Part shown: in pieces, positions 6,365 through 17,100 of the stretch
How the letters are laid out: each line of letters begins with the position of its first letter
Numbering within the stretch: the first letter of the stretch is position 1
Assembly: GCF_019931575.1 (NCBI RefSeq)
Contig: NZ_CP082923.1
Coordinates: 2,728,001-2,792,000, forward strand
Length of the DNA: 64,000 nucleotides
Origin: Caulobacter segnis
GTDB lineage: Bacteria; Pseudomonadota; Alphaproteobacteria; Caulobacterales; Caulobacteraceae
Reading direction: 5' to 3'
Position numbers and translations under genes: made by a program
Notes under the pieces: generated by a model
The model's database searches: none
Seen by the model: only the letters and a program-made list of their open reading frames with translations
Told to the model about the DNA's origin: nothing

Positions 6365-9300
6365 CTAGAACATCGACCGGCCCGAGAAGCGCATGTAGTA
6401 GCGGGTCTGCTTCTTGGCCGCTTCCGCCCCGCCCTCGAGGGCCAGGTACGACATGGTCGAGCCAGCGCGGATGGCGAAGCCCAGGGTCGGCGCGCCCTTC
6501 TTGTCGGCGACCGAGGTCAGGGTGAACGACTCGCCGCCCCGGAAGCGGGCCACGGTGTCGTCGATATTGCCCGACAGCGTCTTGCGGTAGCCAATGCGGA
6601 TCTCGGGCCGCCACCATACCGCCTCGCCGAACTGGGCGCCCAGCACCAGGCCGACATCGCCGCTGAGATTGCTGAAGCTGCGCGCATCGCGGATCAGGTC
6701 GAAGCCGTCGCCGCCGCCCGTCTCGCTGCGCTTGCCTTCCGAGAAATAGACGTAGTCGAGGCGGCTCTCGGGGCGGACGAAATAGCGACCCAGCTTCTGC
6801 TCGTAGGCCACGCCCGCGAAGGCGTTGGCCATGGCGCCGTTCCAGTGGGCGACGTTGGTGGCCGAGGCGTCGGCCTCGCCGTCGCCGTCGACGTCCTCGC
6901 TGTAGAAGCTGCGGTCGCCCGTCAGCCAGCCGTAGCCCGCGCCGCCGCCGAGGTTGAAGCGCCAGCCGCCGACCGAACGGCGCCAGTAGAGCCCGGCCTG
7001 GACCATCGAGTTGACCGTGTGCTCGCCGGCCTTGGCGGTGGTGTCGTGCTCTTCGATATTGACCAGGGCCAGGGTCACGCCCAGCGCGCCGCCCGCGGCG
7101 CCCATGGCCTCGTAGCCGGCCACGAAGCCCAGGGCCTGGGTGTCCGAGCCCTGGTCCGAGCCGTCCTCACGCTTGACCATGGTGTTGATCTGCTGGACCC
7201 AGACGCTGTCGGGGCCGTAGCGATCGCCCAGGTCGGGGCGGATCATGGTGGCGGCCGAGATCTGCTGGTTGACCGCCTGCAGGGCCGAGAACATGCCCAG
7301 CCCCTGGTCGGGCAGCATCTGGTTGTAGAGGTTGTAGAAGCCGTCGCGGGTGTTCTGGTTCAGGAAGGCGCCGGCGATGTCGTCGTTCTTGGACAGGGCC
7401 GCGAACACGGCGTCGTAGGCGGCGGTCTGGTTGGCGGTCATGCCCGCCTCGCTGGCCGTGCGCCGTCGGACGTCGATATTGACGCTGTTCCCCGACTGAT
7501 AGGCGTTGGCGACATAGAGGTACGGCGCGTCACCCAGCAGGTCCTGGCTGATGTCGCCTGCGGTCAGGGTTCCGGCCTGGATGACCTCGAACGTCGAGGC
7601 GTTGGTCAGCAGGTTGTTGAGCACCAGGCCCAGGTTGGCGCCGGTCTCGATCGTCGCCGTGTCGGCCACGATGCGCGTCCACGTCCCAGCGGACGGGTCG
7701 ATGCTGAAGATCAGCTTGCTGCTGGATCCGAGTTTGAGGTTGGTGACCTTCAGGTCGTTGGTGTTGGTCAGGCCCAACACCCCGTCGCCGATCGTGATGT
7801 TCAGGCGGCCATCGGTGTCGGACAGACCGGTCAGCACATAGCCGCCGCCGTCGATGGTCAGGTTGTCGGCGCCGTCGCCGAACGAGATGTCGCCGATCAC
7901 CGTGCCGTTCAGGATGTTCAGGGTGTCGTCGCCCGAGCCGAAGCGGATCTTGCCGATGATGGCCGGCTCGTCGGCGTCGTCCACGCCGTCGCCGTCCGTG
8001 TCGGTGTCCGCCACGTCGTCGTCCCCGTCGTCGCCATCATTGACGCCGGTCTGGGTGATGGTCACGCCGGTGGTGTTCTTCGAGACGTCGATCGCGATCG
8101 GCTTGCCGGTGACCACCTCGTCCGAGGCGTCGGTGTTGTCGTCGTCGGTGTCGTAGTCGTCGTCGGTGGCGACGACATAGGCGGCGATCGTCCGGGTGTT
8201 GTTGATCGTCGTCAGCGCGCCGGAGTTGTCGAGGATCGCGTATGAGGTCCCCTTCTCGCCCGAGACCGAGGCGGTGATCACGCCGTCATTGTTGAGCACG
8301 CTGGTCACGGCGCCGGAGTCGATGACCAGGGCCCTGGCCGAGAAGTCGCCCTCCGAGATCGACGTGGCGCTGATCGTGCCCGCGTTCCAGATCGTGTCGG
8401 CGATGGCGCCCGACTTCAGGATCAGGGCGTTGGTCTGCGCCTCGTAGGCCGAGGCTCCGATCGATCCGGTGACTCGGATGCCGTTGGTGATCAGGGTTTC
8501 ATAGCCGGCGTCGCCGCCGATCTGGACCCCGGTGGTCTCGACGCCATCGTAGACGCTGGCGGCGCTGACCGAACCCTTGATGACCAGGCCATAGGCGTCG
8601 TCGCCCGTGCCGACCGCGCCGATCGTGACGGTGCTGGTGTTCGAGCCGATCTTCAGCGCCGGCGCCCCGCCGTAGACGCTGATCGAGGCCGAGCCTTCCG
8701 AGCTGTCGGTGACGCCGTCGCCGTCCTCGTCGTCGCTGGTGTCGTCGTTGGTGTCGGTGGGCGGCACGTCCAGCAGCACCCCGCCCGAGACATTGGCCGA
8801 GATGTTCACCCCGCCGCCGCCTTCGAGCATGTCGTCGGCGTCCAGCAGGGCCCGGTCGTCCGGATCGCTGTAGCGCGAGGTGACACGGTAGCCGCTGGAA
8901 TAGACCGAGCCCTGCAGGACGAAGGCGCCGTCGATCGCGGAATCGACCGCCACGCCGACCGATCCCTCGCCGGTGACGCTGGTCGAGCCCTCGATCTGGA
9001 CCTTGCCAGTCACCGGCGCGGCGATGTGGATCCCGTACCCCCGGTCGCCGGTGACGCTGATCGAGCCCGAGTGGACCAGGTCGCCGACCAGCGGGGCCTC
9101 GATGCTGATGCCGGCCGAATCCATGCCCTCGATGGTGATCGTGCCGGAGTTGGTGATCGTGCCGGTGAAGGCGTCTGTTCCGGTGACCTGGATCCCGTAG
9201 CGGCGATAGCCCTTGGCGAAGAGGCCGTCGTAGTCGCCGTCGTCGTCGCTGTCCTCGTAGTCGTAGTCCTCGGTCAGGCTGATCGTGCCGTCGTTGGTCA

Positions 9301-9604
9301 CCGTCCCGGTGTGGCCGCCGATCACCAGGATGCCGACCGAATCGTCGACGTCGGCGCTGGCCAGGCCGCCGTTCATGGTGACGGTGTTGTCGCTGTTCAG
9401 CGTGATGATCGCTCCGGACGAGCTCAGGGTGATGACCCCGTCATCAGTGACCTTGACGTCGTCGGCGCTCCCGCCGTTCGGGCTGGCGGTGGTGATCGCC
9501 GTGGTCCGCGTGCTGCTGGTGACCTCGACCTCGGCGAAGGCGTAGCCGGCGTAGAGGAGCATCGGAGCGGCGGCGGCCGTGGCGACGAGGAACTTGCGCG
9601 GCAT
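6365..9604 (-). CDS. Autotransporter with calcium-type acidic repeats in the passenger
   Basis: A 1079-residue type Va secreted protein. The signal peptide (FLVATAAAAPMLLYAGYAFA) is followed by a passenger of about 750 residues with beta-helix character: many short strands of the type GTITNSGTITIEG. Acidic insertions such as DTDGDGVDDAD and DEDGDGVTD occur three or more times and resemble calcium-binding DxDxDG loops. From about residue 800 a 12-strand autotransporter barrel begins (MLPDQGLGMFSALQ) and ends with a C-terminal aromatic (FSGRSMF), as needed for outer-membrane insertion. The passenger function is unknown; adhesion is common in the family. Monocistronic by spacing. Confidence 0.88.
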   Translation of the reverse strand: MPRKFLVATAAAAPMLLYAGYAFAEVEVTSSTRTTAITTASPNGGSADDVKVTDDGVITLSSSGAIITLNSDNTVTMNGGLASADVDDSVGILVIGGHTGTVTNDGTISLTEDYDYEDSDDDGDYDGLFAKGYRRYGIQVTGTDAFTGTITNSGTITIEGMDSAGISIEAPLVGDLVHSGSISVTGDRGYGIHIAAPVTGKVQIEGSTSVTGEGSVGVAVDSAIDGAFVLQGSVYSSGYRVTSRYSDPDDRALLDADDMLEGGGGVNISANVSGGVLLDVPPTDTNDDTSDDEDGDGVTDSSEGSASISVYGGAPALKIGSNTSTVTIGAVGTGDDAYGLVIKGSVSAASVYDGVETTGVQIGGDAGYETLITNGIRVTGSIGASAYEAQTNALILKSGAIADTIWNAGTISATSISEGDFSARALVIDSGAVTSVLNNDGVITASVSGEKGTSYAILDNSGALTTINNTRTIAAYVVATDDDYDTDDDNTDASDEVVTGKPIAIDVSKNTTGVTITQTGVNDGDDGDDDVADTDTDGDGVDDADEPAIIGKIRFGSGDDTLNILNGTVIGDISFGDGADNLTIDGGGYVLTGLSDTDGRLNITIGDGVLGLTNTNDLKVTNLKLGSSSKLIFSIDPSAGTWTRIVADTATIETGANLGLVLNNLLTNASTFEVIQAGTLTAGDISQDLLGDAPYLYVANAYQSGNSVNIDVRRRTASEAGMTANQTAAYDAVFAALSKNDDIAGAFLNQNTRDGFYNLYNQMLPDQGLGMFSALQAVNQQISAATMIRPDLGDRYGPDSVWVQQINTMVKREDGSDQGSDTQALGFVAGYEAMGAAGGALGVTLALVNIEEHDTTAKAGEHTVNSMVQAGLYWRRSVGGWRFNLGGGAGYGWLTGDRSFYSEDVDGDGEADASATNVAHWNGAMANAFAGVAYEQKLGRYFVRPESRLDYVYFSEGKRSETGGGDGFDLIRDARSFSNLSGDVGLVLGAQFGEAVWWRPEIRIGYRKTLSGNIDDTVARFRGGESFTLTSVADKKGAPTLGFAIRAGSTMSYLALEGGAEAAKKQTRYYMRFSGRSMF

Positions 9605-9755
9605 AGGGGACCTTCGAGGACAATCCCCGCAGCCCTAGCGAGCCCGCTTGGCCGCCGCGTGGCTGGCTTGTTTCTCGCCCGCCGCGCCGCGCAACCTGAC
9701 GCAGCCTTCCGTGATCTTCCGTTATGTTTGGAGACATTCGATCGCCCCAAAGCAA

Positions 9756-9784
9756 GAAGCCCCCGCCTTGCGGGCGAGGGCTTC
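9756..9784 (-). terminator. Intrinsic terminator of the peptide-utilisation operon
   Basis: GAAGCCC (9756-9762) pairs with GGGCTTC (9778-9784), with an inner CGCC/GGCG stem. On the minus strand it is followed by TTCTTGCTTTG. It lies 26 bases past the amidohydrolase stop. Confidence 0.7.
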
Positions 9785-9809
9785 CGGCTATTTAGCGGAG
9801 AGCAACGGC

Positions 9810-11615
9810 TCAGTAGAAGGTCACGTCGTCCAGCTCGAACCACAGCTTGCGGCCGGCCGGACGCGAGCCCGAGACGCCCACCTCCAGCAGGTCCGTTCCG
9901 GTCCAGGCGCCTTCGCCCCGGCCCGCGCGCTTGAAGTCGGCGAACGGCACGGTGACCTTGCCCCAGGTCTTGTCGGCCGAGACCTTGGCGACCCACGAGC
10001 CCGAGACGCTGTTGATCGTCACGATATAGGGACCGCCGTCGCCGCGCAGGTCGAAGGTCACACCCTTGAACGCCGAGGCGTCGACCGGCTCGACCGAACC
10101 ACGGCTCAGCGGCAGCAGCACGCCGGCGTCCGGCTCGGCCTTCTGGGCCATCTTGGCCGCCACGCTCAGCATATGGTCGCCATCGCCCTTGTCGATCGTC
10201 TGCAGGACCTCGACGCTGCGGTCGCGGCCGCCGTCGAAGTCGCTGAGGCGCAGGGTGTCCAGGCTGGTGCGGCCGTCGGCGCGCTCGAAGTCGTCGACCA
10301 GCGGGCCCTTGGCCTTCAGGGTCGGCATGGTCGGCTGGTCGTTCGCGGGCGAACGCGTCGAACCCGGTCCGAACACCGCCTTGCCGTCGATGAACACGCG
10401 GTCGACCTTGCGGATGTCGGTGATGGTCGCCCAGGGCTGGCCGGCGATCAGCACGAAGTCGGCGCGCTTGCCCTTCTCCAGCGTGCCACGATCGGCCAGC
10501 AGGTTCATGGCCTTGGCGCTGGTGGCGGTGCCGGCGATCAGGGCTTCCGACGGGGTCAGGCCGGCCTGGACCAGCAGCTCCATCTCGCGCAGCGTCGAGG
10601 CGCCGTGCGGCGTGCCAGGCATGCCGGCGTCGGTGCCCAGGGCGATCGGCACGCCGGCGTCCTTCAGCGTCTTCACATTGGCCAGGGCGTAGCCGAACTT
10701 CTGGACCGCCAGCTTGGCGCGCGGGCTATTGGGATCGGCCGGCGGCTTCTGGCCCGGCTTGACCGGCTCGTAGACCGCCAGGGTCGGGGCGTAGAACGTG
10801 CCGTTGGCCTTCAGCTTGGCGACGGTCTCGGCGTCGATCGGCTGATCCTGCAAGCTGTGGGCGATGATGTCGACGCCGCTATCGGCCGCGACCGCGCCGC
10901 GCTCGACCGTAACGGTGTGCGACAGGACCTTGAGGTTCAGCTTGTGGGCCGTGTCGGTCAGCGACTTCAGCGTCCAGCCGTCCATGCTGGTGTTGTCCGG
11001 GGCCGCGCCATAGCGCCAGCCGTCGGTGAAGGCCTTGATGGCGTCGGGCTTGTACGGGGCCAGGCCCTCGATGGCGGCCTTGGCCGCCTCGGGGGTGTCG
11101 ACCCAGCGGGTGGTCGCCTCGTCCGCCCAGTCGGCGCCGTGGCCGCCGGGCGTGCTGACCCGGGCCACGAAGTTGACGTGCGGCGTGGTCAGGGTCGACA
11201 GCCACTGGCGGCGCGGGGCGAAGGATTCCGGCTGCTGGTGGAAGTCGTTCACCGTCGTCACGCCCGAGGCGACATAGGCGTCGGCGATCTTCGGCGTGAT
11301 GTTCGGCGCGCCGGCGGGGGTCCAGTGGGTGTGGACATCGAAGAAGCCCGGCACCACGGCCTCGCCCTTGGCGTCGACCGTCTTGGCGCCCTTGGGAACC
11401 TTCACCTTGGGACCGACATCGACGATGCGGCCGTCCTGCACCACCAGGACGCCCTTGTAAGGCGCCGCGCCGGTGCCGTCGAAGATCTGGGCGTTGACGA
11501 TCGCCACGGTGGGCGTCGCGGCGTGCGCCGCCGCCAAAGGCAGCAGCACTCCGGCGGCGACGATCACCGCCCCCCTGGAGCAGGCCTCGAGCAGCCTGGC
11601 GTGGTGAGCGGTCAT
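9810..11615 (-). CDS. Secreted amidohydrolase with C-terminal CIA30-like domain
   Basis: A 601-residue protein with a signal peptide (AVIVAAGVLLPLAAAHA). The amidohydrolase part starts with VAIVNAQIFDGTG, has the metal motif HTH in FFDVHTHW, later His residues (LSHT, IAHSLQDQ) and the Asp in LALGTDAGMPG, as in imidazolonepropionase-like peptidases acting on Xaa-Pro or acylated residues. From about residue 440 a beta-rich CIA30/galactose-binding-like domain begins (LVDDFERADGR to FELDDVTFY). The start at 11615 is chosen because it follows AAGGAAA. It is the last gene of the TBDR, metalloprotease, amidohydrolase operon, so cleavage of imported peptides is the likely role. Confidence 0.85.
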   Translation of the reverse strand: MTAHHARLLEACSRGAVIVAAGVLLPLAAAHAATPTVAIVNAQIFDGTGAAPYKGVLVVQDGRIVDVGPKVKVPKGAKTVDAKGEAVVPGFFDVHTHWTPAGAPNITPKIADAYVASGVTTVNDFHQQPESFAPRRQWLSTLTTPHVNFVARVSTPGGHGADWADEATTRWVDTPEAAKAAIEGLAPYKPDAIKAFTDGWRYGAAPDNTSMDGWTLKSLTDTAHKLNLKVLSHTVTVERGAVAADSGVDIIAHSLQDQPIDAETVAKLKANGTFYAPTLAVYEPVKPGQKPPADPNSPRAKLAVQKFGYALANVKTLKDAGVPIALGTDAGMPGTPHGASTLREMELLVQAGLTPSEALIAGTATSAKAMNLLADRGTLEKGKRADFVLIAGQPWATITDIRKVDRVFIDGKAVFGPGSTRSPANDQPTMPTLKAKGPLVDDFERADGRTSLDTLRLSDFDGGRDRSVEVLQTIDKGDGDHMLSVAAKMAQKAEPDAGVLLPLSRGSVEPVDASAFKGVTFDLRGDGGPYIVTINSVSGSWVAKVSADKTWGKVTVPFADFKRAGRGEGAWTGTDLLEVGVSGSRPAGRKLWFELDDVTFY

Positions 11616-11641
11616 GGGACGCTTTCCTTCTTGGATACGCA

Positions 11642-14152
11642 TTACAAACCCGCGCTTGGGGCGCAGAACCAGCAGTCTTCCCCACCGATCGGCATGCCGG
11701 GCGGCAGGGTCTCGACCGCGCCGGAACGGGGCGCGGCCAGGGCCTGTTTGGCGGTCGCGTCGTCGCTCAGCAGAGCGCGCGACAGCACGGCGGCCTGGTC
11801 GCCCTCGGCCCCGCCGCCCTGATAGGCGGCCAGGGTCTTGCCGAAGGTGCGCAGCGCCGCCTCGATCTGGGCCGCCGCCGTCGGCGACAGCGCCTTGTCC
11901 CCAAGGACCTCGACCAGATCGCCGACCACGCGCGCCCGGATGCGGCGACGCAGGTCACCCAGCCGGCCCTCTGCGTTGCTCGGCCCCACGCTCGCCAGCA
12001 GGCGCTCGGCCAGCTCGCCCACGCCCAGCTGAGCCGGATCACGGCGGTTCTGCTCGACCACCCGGTTCAGCCGCTGCGGGTTCAGCAGCAGCGACACGGT
12101 CTGGTCGGCGGCCATCTCGGCCGCGGTCGGCAGGTCGAAGACGGCCGGCCCCGAGGTCGGGAAGATCTCGATCTCATAGGCTTTGTCGCGCGCGCCGGAC
12201 TGAGCCGACGACAGCAGGCTGAGCAGGCTGTCGGGCAGGTCCAGGGTGGCCGGATCGGTGGTCCGCAGCAGGGCGTCCAGCGCCTTGCGCTGGGCGGCCG
12301 CCGACGGGATCGACGCGGTCTCGTGGCCGTCGCCGCGCACGGCGTAGGAATAGTCCACCCCGCCGATCAGCTTCACGGCGGCTTCGACCTGGTAGCGGTG
12401 GAACAGGTAGATCGGCGCCAGGACGCGCTTGAGGTCCGAGGCCGGCGCGCCCTTGGGCAGGTTGGCCAGGCCGAACCGGCTGAGCGCGATCTTGCGCACG
12501 GCCAACACGTGATCCAGCTCGGCGACGGCGTCGGGGCCGTTGTCCCACAACGCGCCGAGAGGCTGGCCGGCGGCCCCGCCACGGGAGTCCCCGTCGGTGA
12601 CGAAGCGCAGGCCCCGACCTTGCGCATCGCGCGCCAGGCGGTCCAGGCGCGCGGCCTCGTCCGAGCCTGGCGTCCCCTGCGAATACAGCCAGTTGATCGC
12701 GAAGCGGTCCCAGGCCCCCACGCCCTTGGCGTAGGCGTCGGACAGATCCAGCCGGTCGCCCTCGATCTTCACCAGCGGCGCGGGGTAATCCATGACCGAG
12801 GCGCGGCCATAGGTGCTGCCCGCGAAGTTGTGGGCCAGGCCCAGGGTGTGGCCGATCTCGTGCACCGACAGCTGGCGGATGCGGGCCAGGGAGACGTTCA
12901 GCGGATCGTCGGGACCGCCCTTCCCCGTCTTGTCCGCGCCAACCAGGCCCTCGAAGATCAGGCGGTCCTGGCGCACGCGCAGCGAGCCCAGCTGGACGAC
13001 GCCACGGACGATCTCGCCGGTGCGCGGGTCGACCACCGTCGTCCCCGTCGACCAGCCGCGCGTCTGGCGGTGGATCCAGTTCACGACGTTGTAGCGCGCG
13101 TCCATCGGATCGACGCCCTCGGGCAGCGACTCGACCCGGAAGGCGTCGATGTAGCCGGCTTCCTCGAAGGCCTTGGCCCACCAGCGGCCGCCCTCGATCA
13201 GGGCGGTGCGGATCGGCTCGGGCGCGCCGCGATCGACATAGTAGACGATCGGCTTCTTGACCCGCGAGCGGGCGGCGGTTGGGTCGGTCTTCTCCAGCCG
13301 GAACCGGCGCGCCAGGCGCTGGACGATCGGCTGGTCCAGCGGCGTGGCGTAGTCGGCGAACAGCACCTGGGCCGAGGTGCCGGTGCGCGGGTCCTGCGGA
13401 CGCGGGACGAAGCCCGGCCCCGGCAGGCGGATGAAGCTGTGATGGACGCCGAAGGTCACCGACCGTCCGTCCGGGACGATGCCGTTGACCTCGGGACCCG
13501 GATCGTCGGCGGTGAAGGTCTGCCGCGTCTCGAACTCGAGGTTGTCGGGGAAGACGCCGGTGACCGGCAGATCGACGTAGCTCAGGGCCGGCGCCAGCTT
13601 GTAGGCACCCTGCTTGCCCCGCTTGAGGCCACCGGTGATGTCGAAGGCGTCGCGCAGCAGGAACGAGGCGATGTCGACGGTGACGCCGCCATCCGGGGTC
13701 TCGGCGATCACGTCGCCCGACCAGACCACCGAGGGCGGGAAGCTGTCCTGGACGGTCCGGGTTTCCTCGGGCGTCCCGCCGATGGCGCGGAAGCCGTAGT
13801 TCTCGAACGCGATCAGCACCTTCTTACCGACGCGTCGGAAGATCAGCACCTGGGTCTCGCCCGTCGCGGCCCGGTCCAGGCCCACCGGCGTCGACCCGAG
13901 GCCGCCACTGAGGCTGGGCTGGTAGAGGAACCGTCCCGACACCCCGTCGGCGCCAGGCGCCGGCAGGGTGACGACGACGGCGCCCTTGGCCGCGTCGGTC
14001 TTCACCGGCAGCAGGCCCGAGGGCGAGGCGGCCGCCGGCGCGGGAGCGCCGGCGGCTTGAGCGAAGGTCGCTGGCGCGGCGGCGAGCGCGAGCGCGACAA
14101 GCGCGCTCGAAACCCGCCAGCGCGCCCGTTCAGCGCTGAACTCGTACTTCAC
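11642..14152 (-). CDS. Secreted zinc-dependent metalloprotease (DUF5117/DUF5118 type)
   Basis: An 836-residue exported protease. After a signal peptide ending near AAPATFAQAAGA, an N-terminal beta-rich region leads to the metzincin-like motif HEIGHTLGLAHN (His431, Glu432, His435, His441) followed by the Met-turn-like SVMDYPAP. A long helical C-terminal part completes the family architecture. It lies 16 bases after the TBDR gene and about 26 bases before the amidohydrolase start, all on one strand, so they are likely one message. A periplasmic or outer-membrane peptide-degrading role is inferred from this context. Confidence 0.9.
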   Translation of the reverse strand: MKYEFSAERARWRVSSALVALALAAAPATFAQAAGAPAPAAASPSGLLPVKTDAAKGAVVVTLPAPGADGVSGRFLYQPSLSGGLGSTPVGLDRAATGETQVLIFRRVGKKVLIAFENYGFRAIGGTPEETRTVQDSFPPSVVWSGDVIAETPDGGVTVDIASFLLRDAFDITGGLKRGKQGAYKLAPALSYVDLPVTGVFPDNLEFETRQTFTADDPGPEVNGIVPDGRSVTFGVHHSFIRLPGPGFVPRPQDPRTGTSAQVLFADYATPLDQPIVQRLARRFRLEKTDPTAARSRVKKPIVYYVDRGAPEPIRTALIEGGRWWAKAFEEAGYIDAFRVESLPEGVDPMDARYNVVNWIHRQTRGWSTGTTVVDPRTGEIVRGVVQLGSLRVRQDRLIFEGLVGADKTGKGGPDDPLNVSLARIRQLSVHEIGHTLGLAHNFAGSTYGRASVMDYPAPLVKIEGDRLDLSDAYAKGVGAWDRFAINWLYSQGTPGSDEAARLDRLARDAQGRGLRFVTDGDSRGGAAGQPLGALWDNGPDAVAELDHVLAVRKIALSRFGLANLPKGAPASDLKRVLAPIYLFHRYQVEAAVKLIGGVDYSYAVRGDGHETASIPSAAAQRKALDALLRTTDPATLDLPDSLLSLLSSAQSGARDKAYEIEIFPTSGPAVFDLPTAAEMAADQTVSLLLNPQRLNRVVEQNRRDPAQLGVGELAERLLASVGPSNAEGRLGDLRRRIRARVVGDLVEVLGDKALSPTAAAQIEAALRTFGKTLAAYQGGGAEGDQAAVLSRALLSDDATAKQALAAPRSGAVETLPPGMPIGGEDCWFCAPSAGL

Positions 14153-14168
14153 GATCCGCCCCCTGTTC

Positions 14169-17100
14169 CTAGAACGTCTTCTTGACCGAGACGTACCAGT
14201 AGCGAGCGTAGGGCAGATACACCGTCCCGTCGTAGCCCGCCGAGCTGAGCGGCGGATCCTTGTCGGTGATGTTCCGAACGCCCAGCCGCAGCTTGGTGTT
14301 GGCCTGGGCGAAATCGTACTCGCCGTACAGGTTGCCGGTGACCTGCGATTCCACGACCCACGGCGCGCCGGCCGAGTCCAGGAGAGCGGTGTCGTTGTAC
14401 TCGCCGATGTACTGGGTGAAGCCGCCCACGGTCAGCTGCTTGTAGCGCCAGGTCAGCGAGGCCGAGACCTTCCAGTCCGTCTTGCCGTTCTGCTGCAGCA
14501 GGTTGCCGCCGCCGGTGATGGTGGTGCCGGCGTTGATCTTGCCCGCGCTGCGCGCCGCCATCAGTTCGGCGATGCCCGGCGACGGCGACTGGTAGTACTT
14601 GATCAGGTGCGCGGCGTTCACGTTCAGGTCGAAGTCGCCGAGCTTGTCCGTCGACAGGCGATACATCACGCCAATGTCCAGGCCCTCGACGTCCTGCGGC
14701 TGCAGGTTGGTGTACTTGTCGTTGACGTAGAGCACCTGACCGGCCGCGGCGAGGCCGGTGCCGGCGAAGGCGGCGATGTCGTCGGCCGTCGGGGCGGCGC
14801 GGACCACGTTCGGATTGCTCGAACCCGACTGACGCAGCAGGTAGTCCAGGATCAGGGCGTTGCCCTCGCCGAACACGCCGATCAGGCCCTTCTGCTTCAC
14901 CTTCCAGTAGTCGACGGTGAAGGTCAGGCGGCCGTATTCGGCGGGAATGAACTTCGGCTCCAGGACCACGCCGTACGAGATGGTCTCGGACTCTTCGGGA
15001 TCCAGGTCGGGGTTACCCGCCCGGCGGGCCGTGGTCAGCAGCGAACGCGAGCAGCCCGCGAACGAGGTGATGCGGTTCGCCCGCAGATCGGCTTCACAGA
15101 AGGCGTAGTCGGTGCGGGTGTTCGAGCGCGACACCACCGTGGCGTTGATCTGCTCCAGGTTCGGGGCGCGGAAGCCCTTGGCCCACGACCCGCGGAGGCG
15201 CAGCCCGTCGACGATGTCCCAGGCGCCGGCGACCTTGGGCTTCGCCGTATTGCCGAAGTCGCTGTAGTGCTCGTAGCGGCCGGCCAGCTGCAGGTCCAGG
15301 CGATGGACCAGCGGGATCGACATCTCGGGCGAGACCAGCGGAACGGCGAACTCGATATAGGTCGAGGCGACCGAGCGGTGGCCCTTGGTGTCGGGGTTGA
15401 TGCTGGAATTGATCAGGTCGCTCAGCACCGCGCCGCTGATCGGGTCGGTGAAGGTGATGGTGCCGTCGATGCGCTTGTCGCGGTCGTCCAGCTGGGTCTC
15501 GCGGCGGACCTCGACGCCCGACGCGACGCCGACATCGCCGCCCGGCAGGCTGAAGAGATCGGGCTTGGAGACCTTGAAGTCCCACGAGGCCAGGCTGCTC
15601 TTGGTGCGGCGCTTGATCTTGACGCGGATGGCGTCGATCGCCGCCTCGCTGTTGCGGGTGGTGTCCGCGCCGCTGGGGTTGGTGATGTCCGAGCCGTTGA
15701 AGACGTTGTAGGCGTCGGGCGTGGACAGGGCCAGCTGGGCGTAGAGCTTGGTGTTGGAGATGTTGTCGCTGATGTCGTCGGCGGTGGCTTCCGAATAGAC
15801 CAGCGCCGATTCCCAGTCGAAGCCGAACTTCTGGCCCCGGACGCCGGCCAGCACGCGGTACTGGTCGTTGGTGACGTCGACGGCGGTCAGGCCCAGGTCG
15901 GCGAAGGTGTAGCCGCGCAGGGTCAGCGACAGGCCGCTGGCCGGAACGTTCAGGTTGGGCAGGCGGTTGGGGTTGGTCGTCCCGTTGGCGAAGGTCACCG
16001 GGCCGAAGGGGTTCCAGTAGTTGCTGGCGGGGATGCTGATCACGCCCGACGACAGGGTCGAGATCGGCGCCTGCAGGGCGCTCGTCTTGGCATGGTACAG
16101 GCCCAGCTCGCCGAAGACGGTCAGGTCGTCGGAAATGTCATAGTGGCCGGTCAGGAAGACGTTGGTCCGCTTCAGCTCCGGAATCACCGTGGTGCCCAGG
16201 GCGGCCGAGTTGAAGCGCAGGTCGCGGTCGGCGGCCGAGGTGGCCAGGGCGCCGTCGTCGATGCACATGCCGCCGCTGATGTTCAGCTGGCAGCCGGCGA
16301 AGGTCGACGGCTGGATGTGGAAATAGCCGGCGCTGCTGGTCAGGGCCGTCGTGCCCTGGCGCACCGTGCCGAAGCTCTGGGGCGTCTGGACATAGGCCCA
16401 AGGCGTCGTCGTGCTGCGGCCGTCCAGGCTGGCGACGCCGTCGAAGCGCGTGCCAGCAAACAGCGCGCGGCGATCCGACGAGGCGGTGTAGTCCTGGTCG
16501 GTCGAGCGCATGCGCGTGCGCTGGTCGTACGACACGAAGGCGCTGATATTGCCGCGACCGTCCGCGAAGTTCTTCCCACCGAAGGCGTTGAAGTTGTACT
16601 CCTTGAGGTTCGTGCCCTCTGCGAAGCCGTACTGGGCCGAGGTGGTCAGGCCGTCGACATCGTCGCGCAGCACGGTGTTGACCACGCCGGCCACGGCGTC
16701 GGCGCCGTAGATGGCCGCCGCGCCGTCGCGCAGCACTTCCAGGCGCTTGAGGCCCGATACCGGGATGGCGCTGGTGTTGTAGGTCAGCACCGGCACCAGG
16801 TTGTCGTTGGCCTGGCTGGTCGGGTGGGCCACCACGCGACGGCCGTTCAGCAGCACCAGGGTGTTGCCGATGCCCAGGTTGCGCAGGTTCACCGAGCCAA
16901 CGTCGCCCCGGGCGCTGTTGCTGGTGCCCGGCAGGTATTGGGCGTTGAAGTTCACGTCGCCCATCTGCGGGATCGAGCGGAAAAGCTCGTCGCCGGACAC
17001 CGCGCCGGACGCCCCGATCTGGTCCTCCCCGACCACGGTCACCGGCAGGGCCGCATTCACCTTCGCACCCTTGATCTGCGAACCGACGACGACGACGGCC

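Noticed and set aside
5352..8245. Long plus-strand frames opposite the peroxiredoxin, response regulator and autotransporter
   Set aside because: Their translations are Arg/Ala/Gly/Val-rich low-complexity text, while the minus strand gives recognisable proteins with motifs.
7900..8800. Repeated gtcgtcgtcg-like stretches within the autotransporter
   Set aside because: They encode the acidic Asp-rich loops of the passenger and are not a CRISPR array or a non-coding repeat.
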